This document shows positions 1 through 10,399 of a stretch of DNA of 64,000 nucleotides, piece after piece; position 1 is the first letter of the stretch, and each line of letters opens with the position of its first letter. The notes below the pieces were generated by a model. It searched no databases and was not told where the DNA came from. It was given only the letters and a program-made list of their open reading frames with translations. The stretch comes from Conus ventricosus (lineage: Eukaryota > Mollusca > Gastropoda > Neogastropoda > Conidae). The stretch lies in the NCBI GenBank assembly GCA_018398815.1, contig CM031601.1, positions 36,691,113 through 36,755,112 on the forward strand. Direction: 5' to 3'. The translations under genes and the position numbers were made by a program.

Positions 1-19
1 ACTCTGGAATTCAGAAGAA

Positions 20-128
20 TATGACATACTTACCTGTTCAAACAAATGCCTTTGGGGTGGGGCTGATAATATGGAGATGTTCCATGCCAAGTGGGAATAA
101 GGCATTTGCTTTGACAGGTAAGTATTAG
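20..128. repeat. Short palindromic fragment like the DIRS-B terminus
   Basis: ATACTTACCTGTTCAAACAA near the left and ATTTGCTTTGACAGGTAAGT near the right are nearly reverse complements. Both resemble the terminus of the second DIRS family at 23600-23648 (GGCATTTGTTTGGACAGGTA). It looks like two element ends lying close together with the interior lost. Confidence 0.5.
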
Positions 129-430
129 ATAAAAGAAGCGTTGTAACCTCAAAATGATGCACATATGTACAAAAATGTATCCTCTAAGTTTAATAATTCG
201 AAAAAGCCTGCAAAGTGTATTTGATCAATAAAAAATTACCAATTACCAATGAACAGATAAAAGATTATCTACTGCTAATTTCACTTTGATTTGAAAGTAA
301 AAATATCACAATAGCAAAAATTCTCAGAAGGTACGTTAAAAGAAGCAGAATGAACATGGCACTTTCTTTACACACACATGCATGAAACAAATATAATAAA
401 AGTGGACACACATACATGTAATGAACGCAT

Positions 431-431
<1 letters not shown>

Positions 432-477
<46 letters not shown>
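432..477. repeat. (CA)n microsatellite
   Basis: About 23 uninterrupted CA units in the intron just downstream (minus strand) of the HERC1 exon at 556-664. Further CA and CT runs follow at 506-550. Confidence 0.97.
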
Positions 478-480
<3 letters not shown>

Positions 481-577
481 CATAGTTTCCAATTTGGTCA
501 TTCATGCACACACACACTCACACTCACACTCTCTCTCTCACACACACACATACACCGACCATAGTTTCCAGCTCCAG
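475..577. repeat. Duplicated exon end/donor within CA repeats
   Basis: The 14-bp string GACCATAGTTTCCA, which contains the end of the HERC1 exon, occurs at 557-570 and again at 478-491. In both places it borders CA-type repeats. The second copy is followed on the minus strand by GT repeats and carries a potential donor, but no acceptor is seen close to it. Confidence 0.75.
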
Positions 578-664
578 CCCAGTGAAGAGAGAGAGGAGGG
601 TACAGGGATTACACGTGACATCCCCTCCCTCACCCAGCGCACCTGCTGGTCAAACTCATGCAGC
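556..664 (-). CDS. HERC1: HERC1 exon, HECT domain with one-base frameshift
   Basis: From acceptor TTGCAG (665-670) the minus strand reads LHEFDQQVRWVREGMSRVIP then VP, exactly the continuation of NYR from the previous exon. After that the frame must shift by one base to read LLSLFTGLELETMV, the expected HECT sequence. A run of three C (plus strand GGG near 598-600) would restore the frame if it were four C, so a homopolymer deletion in the assembly is the simplest explanation. The donor is either GTCGGT or GTGTAT, so the left end is uncertain by four bases. The catalytic cysteine of the HECT C-lobe lies in later exons outside this window. The end of the exon is partly duplicated at 475-490. 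Confidence 0.85.
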
Positions 665-1205
665 CTGCAACACAACCCAGGTCCCTCCATTCCATAACAC
701 ACAACAGGACAACATAACTGCTGTACACAACAGCATACCTTTTCAGAGGTGAAGAAACAGAACATTTTTATTGCCATAAACTCATGCTGACATACTTGAC
801 ATATATATATGAAAACTATTATTCAGACTGACATACTTCACAAACATGTAAACAACTAACTAAAACAGTAAGATACTAAAACATCAAAAAAATTATGTCT
901 TTTCATCTTAACTCTCTCATCAAAACGCAGTCTGATCATCTTTTGTACAAAGTACTTTGTCATTTTCTGTTTCTAATCATTTGCCCTTATTTTTAATCTG
1001 AAATAAGAAATTCCTAAATAAATCATCATGTATGTGACACATCACTACATAAGATACATTCACTGTCCATTGGCCAATCTTATACAGTTTATCCTTTATA
1101 CAGTTGTGAAAACTTATAATTCTTTTTCTAATGATATAGAACCCTGATTGTAGGTTTCTTCATAACAAGGCTATAAAATTGATAAGTTTGTTGGCTGATG
1201 ATCAG
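665..1205. other. Intron sequence without recognised features
   Basis: This is AT-rich HERC1 intron sequence. I see no coding signature, tandem array or mobile-element terminus in it. Confidence 0.6.
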
Positions 1206-1221
1206 CCATTTTGAGAATTTC

Positions 1222-2063
1222 TTTTTCTTTTTTTTTTTTTTTGCTGTCCCAGCCTCTGTGCCACCTCAGAGGCAGTGCACCCATGCCACTCATTCCAACA
1301 CCCCCGTCCACAGCCACAGCCCGGTCGGCCCCGCCGCAGCCCCGGCACCAGCAAACCACAGGGAGCAGTCAATGTCAAGTCATCAAGAGGCAACCCACCG
1401 GAGGACACACTGCACTGCTGCCGTCTCACTTCGGTGGTGTTCAGTGGCGCCTGTTCTGATCTAACACCACCTACTAAGCCTACTGACAACAATAATTGCT
1501 TAGTCGCGGAGCCGGCGTGAGTGAGCTCTCCCTCTGGAGGGTGCCGCCACGTCTGTCCAACGACAGCCCCCATGGATCGCCAGTACCGGTGACCCCGACG
1601 GTACCAAACTAGCCCACAGACATGGAGAGGACATCGAAATTGAGGTCACCATGAGAGCAGGGCATGAAGGGCCACAGAATTTGAGACTTTTTTTTAATGC
1701 TGATCAATGAGAATGAGGATGATTAAGATGATGCTACGGATTTCCATTTCGGTCTGAGGCTACATGACAGGGCTGTACTCTACGCTTCCTTTCATAATAT
1801 ATCCCGGCGTCAACCAGGCCCGAGAGATACAGACACCTGCAGTGTTGGTCAGGAAATTTGAGCAACACTCTCAGAAACGCATCCATTAAGTGGATGAAAC
1901 TCGACTGTGTGGTCCCAGTCTTCCCAACTGAGTCCGCAGCAAACTCAACTCTGGGTAGGAGCCGGTCAGGGCAGAAAAACCCACATGACTCTGATGGGAT
2001 TCGAACCCACGACCTCCCAGCCGGGAGTCCGCGACGCTAACCACTTCGCCACGGCGGCTGGTT
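1222..2063 (-). mobile_element. Long tRNA-headed retroposon (SINE-like), 842 bp, with 16-bp TSD
   Basis: The minus strand starts near 2060 with a tRNA-like head. A box A (TGGCGAAGTGGTTAGCG) and a box B (GGTTCGAATCC) are visible at about 1990-2055, the internal RNA polymerase III promoter of tRNA-derived SINEs. It ends in an A-rich tail (T run on the plus strand, 1222-1243). The element is flanked by the perfect direct repeat CCATTTTGAGAATTTC at 1206-1221 and 2064-2079, a 16-bp target-site duplication. 842 bp is long for a SINE (usually 100-500 bp), so the body may include captured sequence. Overlapping reading frames in the GC-rich part show no recognisable protein. Confidence 0.85.
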
Positions 2064-2079
2064 CCATTTTGAGAATTTC

Positions 2080-2277
2080 AGGCTTGAAGATGGGCTGACT
2101 TATAACTCAGAACATGGTTCCCTGGTTTTAATTAGCAACAGTAACTGACATTAACAATGACAGTCGAATTCACCTGCAATTAACCAACTTAAATAAACCT
2201 TTACAAGATGTTTTTGAGTGCACTCTCCTGACACTGCCTGCCTGTTACAACCTCCACATTTTACAAAGACTTTGCCT
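2080..2277. other. HERC1 intron between retroposon and piggyBac element
   Basis: Intron sequence. Within it, 2141-2181 is related to the donor-containing repeat unit next to the exon at 13379 (shared pattern TGACA-AACAATG-CAGTC-GAA-ACCTG). Confidence 0.5.
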
Positions 2278-2532
2278 TTAACCTGTTCCCTGCCTGAAAC
2301 GAGTAACGCTTGTAGTGTAAACCAAAAATAGCTACACCCGTATACATGTACAAGTACGCCTCGTAGTAACTTCATCACGGAAAGCAGAAAAATCTACTTG
2401 GGAGACGACCCTCTAAAATGTTTACACCTCTTCTACTAATGTCAAGGTATGGCCCCTTTTCCTTCATGCTACCAGCCAACCGATCATATGACATGCAAAT
2501 TGCGAGTTGAGAGGTAACAGCTGATATTCAAG

Positions 2533-2844
2533 ATGGCAGCTCAACCTAGCACTTTGTCGACGCATCCTGTTTTCAAGTGTTACACTGTTTCAGATGATGT
2601 TCTAAATTACAAAGAAAGTGAAGAAGACCTTTAAGGATCGGATCCTGATACTAGCGATGAGGAGGGGATGGATGGGAATCAGCACCATCCACTTTTATCG
2701 GAGATATGTGCTGGTGATGACGTGGCTTCATTGTTCTTTCCACAAGATAGCAGTAAAGAAAGCTCCTTTAGCGTAGGTGACGAAGCGGAAATAGCCAAAC
2801 CCGTGCCATCAACGAGAACTGCACCCCCTCCTGTCTTGAAGTAA
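2533..2844 (+). pseudogene. piggyBac transposase, acidic N-terminal part
   Basis: An ATG at 2533 opens a frame reading MAAQPSTLSTHPVFKCYTVS, then an in-frame stop at 2632. After it comes GSDPDTSDEEGMDGNQHHPL and an acidic stretch, ending in a stop at 2842. An acidic, disordered N-terminus is usual for piggyBac transposases. The two stops show that this copy is not functional as read, although the first lies next to a T run where length errors are possible. Confidence 0.6.
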
Positions 2845-2960
2845 CATGGTCGTGGACGTGGTACGGGCTCATGACAATGATGAGAGTCCTATGAAAGCAG
2901 CCGGGGCGTGGCATGGAGCGTGGTCAGCAACTCTTTCTTGCCATAAGCTTTCTCGCCAGA

Positions 2961-3031
2961 GGGCTGTGCATCTCTTTCTCGCCATTCTTTGATCAGCTAT
3001 CAAAGAATGGCAAGAAAGAGGTGCACAGCCC
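2961..3031. repeat. 33-bp inverted repeat inside the transposase region
   Basis: Arm 2961-2993 (starts GGGCTGTGCATCTCTTTCTC) and arm 2999-3031 are reverse complements with two mismatches, separated by the 5-base loop CAGCT. The right arm runs into the transposase frame, so the left arm looks like an inverted duplication of coding sequence. Confidence 0.9.
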
Positions 3032-3145
3032 TTCAACCTTGCTGTTGTTTTCACTGGGAATCCTGGTATGAAAGTCAACTGTGCCAATTTTCGGCTGTAC
3101 AAAGTTCCAGTCTTCAGTTCCTTCATGACCAGAAACCGGTTTCAG
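3032..3145 (+). pseudogene. piggyBac transposase exon, start of the DDE region
   Basis: This frame reads FNLAVVFTGNPGMKVNCANF then RLYKVPVFSSFMTRNRFQ. The segment ending in M-x-R-N-R-F-Q precedes the conserved LHFNDN block of piggyBac transposases. It ends in CAG followed by GCAAGT at 3146, which I read as a GC-type splice donor, because the missing continuation is found after an AG at 3645-3646. Confidence 0.65.
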
Positions 3146-3310
3146 GCAAGTAACTCTATTTTTCTTTTGTTGTTGGTTTTTTTTTTTTTTTTTTTTTTAC
3201 TATTTGATTCTTCATTCCTCGACTATTTATTTTCTGCATTTCTGTTCTTTGCCCTATTTCCTACTGAAATCACATAATCATGGCAAATAATGACTGTATG
3301 GATATGTGGG

Positions 3311-3314
<4 letters not shown>

Positions 3315-3346
<32 letters not shown>
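3315..3346. repeat. (TG)n microsatellite in the transposase intron
   Basis: About 16 TG units. A shorter TG array follows at 3520-3553, and T runs occur at 3180-3199 and 3451-3462. Confidence 0.95.
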
Positions 3347-3347
<1 letters not shown>

Positions 3348-3522
3348 ATGTGTGTGAGCACATGTGTGCCTAAACATTATTCATTTCTGTATGCAAGTTT
3401 TCCATATTTGTTCGTTTTGTAAAACACAGAAGCACCCATCCACAGCAATTTTTTTTTTTTTTACCATTGTGGTGTTTTTACATTCATGTGTGTGTGTGAT
3501 ACTGTTTGTGCATATGTGTACA

Positions 3523-3553
<31 letters not shown>

Positions 3554-3646
3554 CCAATTGTGGGTCTACTTACTGTGCATGTGTTGTGTGGTGTGCCCAA
3601 TTGTGGATCTGCTTACTTATCTTGAAACTTTTATTCTGTATTTCAG

Positions 3647-3781
3647 ATTCTTCTTCAGTTTCTGCATTTCAACGACAATGCAGCCATGCCAGTCAAAGGT
3701 GATTCAGGGTACGACCGGCTTTACAAGATTCGACCCATTCTGGATCATCTGCATGAAAAGTTCCGGGAAGTTTATTTTTCC
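3647..3781 (+). pseudogene. piggyBac transposase exon with LHFNDN block
   Basis: Immediately after TATTTCAG the frame reads ILLQFLHFNDNAAMPVKGDS then GYDRLYKIRPILDHLHEKFR and EVYFS. The LHFNDN and YDRLYKIRP(I/L)LD motifs are diagnostic of the piggyBac catalytic core. After 3781 the frame degenerates and the rest of the core, including most catalytic aspartates, is not recognisable. Joined to the exon ending at 3145 it gives TRNRFQ-ILLQFLHF, a continuous family-like sequence. Confidence 0.85.
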
Positions 3782-4519
3782 ATTCTACAGTGGGTTTTTT
3801 TTTTCTCACCTGTGCGAGCGTTCATGATTTTGTCAATGCTGTGACCAGACCATGTGCCATCAGTGGAGTACAGAATGAATCTCAATGTGCGTTTCTTTGA
3901 GCCACGATTTGGACAGACATTAAAAAAAAAGAGCACCATCCCCTAAAATTATGAAGCACGGAATGCAGAGAACCTGAGGATTATGTCCAAGACTTCATAC
4001 AGCAAGCGATGGATTCCTATATAGAACAAACGTGGTAGTAATGTAAGTGCATGTTCTGACACTCTAACACAGTTCCTACAGTGTTTTGTGTGTGATAACA
4101 AATGCATACAATGTGTGTGTGGGTTTTTCTTTTTTTTTTTCAACAGACGATTGTTTATTTTTTTCCTCAGACTTTTTTTTTCCATGGTTGTCATTTTGAA
4201 CATTTACCAATAAGTATTATACTATAACAGTTTGAACCACAAGTTTTTGTCAGTGTTTTGTAGGTTTTATGTGTTGTAACATGTGTATGTGTTCAGAAAC
4301 TGTTCTTTTTTTTTTTAAAACCACCATTTGTTACATCCCTGCCCATTCCCTAATGGCCAACAAAACCAGTTTATATTATTATATTATATAGCATCATAGC
4401 TTGGGTAAAAAGAAAGAGAAGCCATAAAATGTAAGCCATATGTCAACAAATAAATAAGCAGTGAATGAGGTATTGAACCTACCCCAAATAGTAAACTTAT
4501 GCCCCTTTCTAGCAGAATT

Positions 4520-4580
4520 ACAGCCCTGATGTGGCCCTTTGCGGTCGGCTGGGCTATAAGCAACATTATCTTATCTTATC
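4520..4580 (+). mobile_element. 61-bp LINE-N 3'-tail insertion
   Basis: The insert reads ACAGCCCTGATGTGGCCCTT through GGGCTATAAGCAACATTATC and ends in TTATC repeats, identical in type to the 3' end of the LINE-N copies. It is flanked by the 13-bp direct repeat TTCTAGCAGAATT (4507-4519 and 4581-4593). The paralogous unit has a single TTCTAGTAGAATT at 12223-12235, the empty site. Confidence 0.92.
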
Positions 4581-5046
4581 TTCTAGCAGAATTGGGGTAC
4601 CCCCAGTAACCTACAGATTGTTACACAGAGGGACTGACAACAATATGAACCTTCCCGAAGATGGAGTATGGCTGCCTTAATGGCGGGATAAAAAAGGGTC
4701 ATACACACAAAACTCCACTGCCTGCTATACAGGGAGTGTCCGCAGGAGTATCAGCCTGCGTACGCAGAAAGAAAAGAAAGAAACAACAATATGAATCCCA
4801 GGTGTTTGTAATGTTGATGAGTAAACACCAAAAGGTATCGCTGCTGTGCTGAGTGTGCCTTTATGTGCTGAATTCTTCTACAATCTATCAAATGGAAAAC
4901 AAAGCAAAAACTGTTTTATCATATTTACTAGAGTGAACCATCATCATTACAAACAAATCGAATCAAAATGATGTCAAATTGTAAACAAAGGTATCCTTAT
5001 ACCCAAAAAATCTAACAAATAACTCAATAAATGGATGAGTAATGTA

Positions 5047-5222
5047 CATTTTGGCGTCATATACTATACCATGTCAGACCATAACATTCAACGGCAGTTA
5101 GTCAGCTCTGCCAGGCCGAAATTTTTTGTGGCTAATGCAGTAATAAGACAGTCACGTGACACCCACCCTACTTCCGCCATAGGAAGAAGCCGGTGTCCGC
5201 TTCCTGTTCCTCATTCATCTTC
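5047..5222 (+). repeat. DIRS-A left inverted terminal repeat
   Basis: It starts CATTTTGGCGTCATATACTA, a left-specific extension, then CCATGTCAGACC and CATTCAACGGCAG and continues to CTTCCTGTTCCTCATTC. From CCATGTCAGACC onward it is the reverse complement of 11630-11782. Confidence 0.93.
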
Positions 5223-6420
5223 GGCCTGCAGCCTAAGCAAGATAAGTCTTGAGCTCTGTCTCGCCTTTCTTCTGCCTTTGTGTAAAGACTGTCTGTGTGT
5301 TTGCTTCTTTACTTATTCAGTTGTGGCTTGCGCTAACCCTGGGTACACTTGCCGTGTGAGGCTCTTGGTTGGCGTTCATTTCATTTAATTTCACGCTCGT
5401 CGTGATTGCCCTCGCAACTTTGTTGCAATCGTCGTATTGCTCTTGCGATTTTGTTTTGTCAGTGTCAGTTCCCAAGATAGGCACTTTCTTGGTGTTTCAC
5501 GTTTCCCCTGGTGTTAACGCATCCTCATCTATTCTTTTTTACCAGTCCCCCTGCTTCGCACGTTTGTTGTGTTTCACTCTTGCGCTCACCCGGTAACTTC
5601 AATTCGACGACCGAACACTCGCCGGTCCTTTGGGCCGCCATGTTTCTCTCCTCGCCGGTTGTCCTTTCCGCCATCTTGCCTCATCTCATGGTCATCCTCG
5701 TACAGTGTACCTGGGTTTAGTGCACAGAGTTTTCCCCTCCACTTTAATTGCACCTTATTCTTATTGTCCTTGTACTAGTACACATTGATCGAGTTTCTCC
5801 CGATCTAAAACAGTACCCATTATTAGTGTTACCAGTACAGGTAGATCGAGTTTTCAGTCGATTTCTCGATCCCCTGCTACGGCAACCGAGTGACTTACGA
5901 TCTCTCGCTCAAATATTATCGGTGCTGTTTTTATCAGTGCTGTAGCACTAGGCCAATCTAGTTTATTTCCAATTTTCTTGATTGACCGACTTGTCTCCAC
6001 TTTGTGGTCGAGTGCTTCAGGTTTGCTCTGCCATCATAGCCCAGCATGGTGAAGGACAATGACGGGTCAAGCCACTTCGCCATCCAGAAGTTGCTCATAT
6101 TCCCGAAGGGCCCGCATGTCGATTCTGCCTCAGAGCAATCCGTTCTTGCTACGGAAGAGCGTACGGCCGGTGTAGAGGGGGGTTCCGCGGAGGGGACGCG
6201 CGACCATACCTCCTCTACCAGACCGGCGGACACACGATCGCAGCGTCCGAAGGCTCTCTGCCACCATTTCAAAATGCCTTTCTTTTAATCTTCCCAGAAA
6301 ATCTAAAGGCAAGGCTCCCCTAAGAGGGCAAAGCCGTTGTAAGAACTCTGATCCAAATTCTCCCCTCCTTCCCCCCTCCCTCCTTATCGGCCAGCTTGCC
6401 TTCTTCCCTCCCGACGCACA

Positions 6421-8552
6421 GTGAGACTTCTTACTTTCATGCTGTGTCACGTGACCCTCGGCCTCCGGGGAACTTTGCCGAGGCGCAGACCAGCACGGGT
6501 GATGGGACGCGTTCAGAATCACCGACTATTACTCGCCTATATGAGCCTTGTGCCACTAGTCTTCCCCCACTGTGCACAAGTGCAGCCACCACTCGTGCAC
6601 GAGGAGCGTCCAGACTCCGGAAGCGGACTTATGGTCAGGCTGTGGGACTGCCCCGAAACTGTCCATAACTCCAGGCTCATGGTTAGGCTGTGGGACTGCC
6701 CCAATCTATCCATAAACATGGGTCTCAGTCGCAGGCGCCGCTTTACCCGGACCTGTGTCAGACCCCCGGCGGTCGACCAACCCCGATCGACTGTCGTATC
6801 TCCCCCTAGGGGTACAGGACGTTGGGAGCGGATTAATTCCGCCCCCCCCCCACTTGGGCAACGTCTGCAGTCCCGTTTCTTCGGGGGAGGATCTACCAGC
6901 GGGACCATGGGTAACCTGACCAATCCCACCCACGGCACCGCAGCCAGTCCAATCCACGCACAGGCGGGTAGCCGTGTCCTCCTCTGCTCCACCTGTTACA
7001 CAAGGGACCACCAGGGAGGTGTATGAGGCAGTGCACTCTCTGGGGCGGGTACGACAGACCACGCCCTCTCTATGCCCCCCCGTGTCTCAGGTTACCCTGG
7101 CCCCGAGGAGATTCTGCCCCAGGGCCGCCACAGCCCGTCTGCCTCCTCAGGGACCGGTGGCTCTATGCCCCCGAGAGGACCAGTGGCTTAGATCTGACAC
7201 GCAACACGACCAGCTTCACGGTCGGATGTGGCACCCAGCCTCCTCGAGCTGGCTCGACCTTGGTCTCCCTCCCTCTCAGGCGCTGTCCGATCAGCAGGAC
7301 GGGCTTCCCCCCCTTTGTCCAATCATGGAGCCACGAGGGACCCGCCCTTGCATTCCCCCACTACCCAGCTAGGGCGGGACCCTCACGCACCCCTTCAGCT
7401 GCCTCCTGACGAAGGTTCTGCGCAACCTCTCCAGGAACGCGACCACCCAGAGTCTGAAGATGAGGAAGAAGAATCCTTCTCCTCATCATGCGATGTGTTC
7501 ACCCTAGAATGGTGGCGCCCAGACCTTGTCGTGAGGGAGTCCCCGTCCTCTGACAACGTCCTTTCCTTCTCTAAATTCACCGGGCCGCCCCCAGCCCAGC
7601 GATCGAAACCCAAGATTGTCGCACCTCAGTCATTCACCTCTATCTGGGATGGTCTGGCAACTCCTGCCAGGGGTGCACAGGCCGTCCCTCCTCCAGGGAA
7701 GGAATCCCTCTTGGCCCCTAATGTGGCCCCGGTTGGCACCTTCATCGGGACCGCAAGAAGACCCAAGCTGCCTCCCTGTTCTCCGACAATCCGGCGACCA
7801 GGGAAATGGCTATTTCCCCGGCAGACTGCTGGCTTATTTCCCATCTGGCGCCCCCCCTACCTCCGCCACGATCTCTATGAAGAACCTGACGGAGTGGGAT
7901 TGGGTAGCCAGAATGGGGATCCTGCACACCACTGCTGGACATGTCTCTTTTTTAACATGCTTCTGCAGCGGGTGGAGGAACTCTGACCGGAGGAGGACGG
8001 CACCGTCCCAGTGTCCTCTGACTTGGGCTCTGAGACACATTCTCGCCTGTTCGGTGACCCCCTGATGCGATTCCTGGTCAACAGGATCTCGCATCACCTT
8101 TCGGCTGCGGAGGACAGCGCAGCCAGGAGCCACTACAATTGCCTACTGGCGGTAGAGATGCTGTGCTGTCACGGGCCAATCTCTCCCCAGCGCTTAAGGC
8201 GGCCTTGCGGTGCATCCCGGGGCAGGACCAGTCACTCTTCGGCGACTATTTGACTGCGGTCATATCACACTCAGTCGAGGAACGCAAGCAGGCAGCATCA
8301 TTTGCAGCCAGGCCCCCTCCTCACCCTGCTAGGCCCCCAGTGCGTTCCTCCACAACCTTTTCCAGGCCCCAGCCCTATCCCAAGCAGTCACCATCTCGCA
8401 CCGCACGGCCTGCCAAGCGCCCTAATAACCCAACTAGGCCAAAGCCGAAATTTCCCCAGCAGAACTTTCGGTTCGGACAACAGACACGGCCCCGAGGTGA
8501 CTGGGGAACTCACCCCTGGGAGAACTGGATCAGGGAGAACCTTTACCGCTAA
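6421..8552 (+). pseudogene. DIRS-A gag-like region
   Basis: Three partly overlapping frames (about 6421-7026, 7228-7986, 8139-8552) carry proline- and serine-rich sequence. They end in a part that reads MPTGGRDAVLSRANLSPALK then AALRCIPGQDQSLFGDYLTA, followed by a basic proline-rich tail. Placement directly upstream of the reverse transcriptase and the acidic stretch DEEEESFSSS agree with DIRS gag proteins. The similarity is weaker than for the polymerase, so the call leans on position. Confidence 0.6.
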
Positions 8553-8731
8553 CCCCACCTCCCGCCCACTCGCCTCCCCCCCCACCCCCCACCCCAGCCC
8601 CTCCGCCCCTCTGGCGGGCAGCCCATCCCAACATGCCCACCAGTGGAGACGTATGGGCCTCAGCCCCTGGATAGTGGCGTGTTTTACTGGAAGGGTTCCA
8701 CCTGCCTTGGGCCCACGAACGCCCCCCTCTG

Positions 8732-10232
8732 ATGCGTTCTTCCCCTCCCTCCCCCAGTGACCCCTCCCCGGGCCAAGCGGAGGCGCTTCGCCGGGAAGTC
8801 CAAGAACTCCTCCAGAAAGGGGCCATCACGGAGATTTCCCATCCCAACCAGGGATTTTACTCCCACCTCTTCGTGATCCCCAAACCCTCCGGAGGATGGA
8901 GGCCCATCCTCGACCTCTCTCCCCTCAACAAGTTCCTCAGACCCACCAAATTCAAGATGGACACTCCGATGCAGATCAGAGACTCCATCCACCATCTGGA
9001 TTGGGCTACCTCTACAGATCTGAAGGATGCTTATTTCAGATCCTGATACACCCATCCCACAGACGATACCTCCGGTTCGTCTGGCAGGGTCGGGTGTTCC
9101 AGTTCAAGGCCCTCCCCTTCGGCCTCTCCCTGGCTCCCTTCCTCTTCACGAAGGTAGTCAAGGAGATGGCCTCCCTGGCCAGACAGGAGGACATTCGCCT
9201 CCTGGTGTACCTGGACGACTACCTCGTCCTGGCTCCCTCCCGTGCCCAGTGCCAAGCCCACACCACCCACCTCCTGAGCCTCTGTTCCACACTAGGGTAT
9301 GTCACCAACCCCAGAAAGTGCGAACTCAACCGCAGTCAGCGGTTCTCCTTTCTGGCATGAGTTTCGACATGATCTCCATGCAGGTCTCCCTGACCCCGGA
9401 TAGGTCCACCCGCATAGTGGACCTCATTTCCCACCTCCGTGGATCTTCCCGCACCTCGGCCAGAACCCTGACTTCCCTTCTAGGGATGATGGAGTCCCTC
9501 TCGTCCCTCATTCCCCTAGGCCAAACGCCAACTCCAAAGGGAGTTCCGTCGTCGTTGGTCCCAGACCTCCGACTACTGGGATCAGACCATTCCCCTCGGG
9601 CCTTGGTTCCATTGGGCTACAGAGGAGTGGCTCAACCCCTCCACACTGACCCCAGGGTTCCCATCTCCCTCCCAACTCAGCCCCTCGTAACTCTACACAG
9701 ACGCCTCCAACTAACACTTCGGTGGCTTGCTATGTCAACAAGGGGGGGAGTTGGGGGGGGGGGGGGGGCTCGCTCGATCAGCCTCTCTTCGGACAGAGGT
9801 CCTCCTCCGCTGGTGTCATGCACGGGGAATCACCCTCCGCGCGAGACATATAGCGGGGACCCGCGATACCCTGGCAGACTCCCTCAGCCGGTTCAGGTCC
9901 CTCCTACACACAGAATGGACCCTCAGCAGGCTAACCTTGACCACGGTGTGGGAACATTGGCTCAGGCTCATGGTCGACCTCTTTGCCACCCGATTCAACC
10001 ATCGTCTGCCAGTGTATGTCTCTCCCATCCCCAAACGTATGCAGTCGATGCTCTCTCCCTTCCCTGGTCGGGCCTCACAGCATACACCTTTCCCCCCTTC
10101 CCAATCCTCCACAAGGTGATCAGGAAGGTGAGTCTGGAAAGACCCAGGCTCATCCTCATAACCCCGTGGTGGCCGACCCAGTCCTACTTTCCGGACCTCA
10201 AGTCCCTCTCGCATGTTCCCCCCTCCAGCTGA
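8732..10232 (+). pseudogene. DIRS-A reverse transcriptase and RNase H
   Basis: The frame from 8732 reads through RREVQELLQKGAITEISHPN, FVIPKPSGGWRPILDLSPLN and DLKDAYF. It then shifts (TTTC where TTTCC would keep frame, near 9043) into QILIHPSHRRYLRFVWQGRV and the catalytic LVYLDDYLVLA (about 9206-9238). Another one-base loss occurs at TTTCTGGCATGAG near 9352. RNase H follows, with LYTDAS near 9693 and CHARGITLRARHIAGTRDTL, then VDLFATRFNHRLPVYVSPIP and the conserved DIRS tail near 10100-10200. DIRS elements reverse transcribe into circles that a tyrosine recombinase integrates. The copy is a pseudogene as read. Confidence 0.92.
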
Positions 10233-10399
10233 ACACTCGGTGGGACATGCTCAGGCAACCCCGCTCAGGTCACCCTCACTCCAACCCCCAGATGCTCTGC
10301 CTGCACGCCTGGCTTCTGTGCCAGCCCAACTGCAAGCACCTGCCCCTACCTCCCACATGGACAGATCCCAGTCCGTCCTAAACATACTCGCGGGGTGGG

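Noticed and set aside
1990..2060. Possible functional tRNA gene on the minus strand
   Set aside because: It is the head of a retroposon with TSD and A-rich tail.
6421..7372. Overlapping frames on both strands as separate genes
   Set aside because: They are shadows in the GC-rich gag region of the DIRS element.
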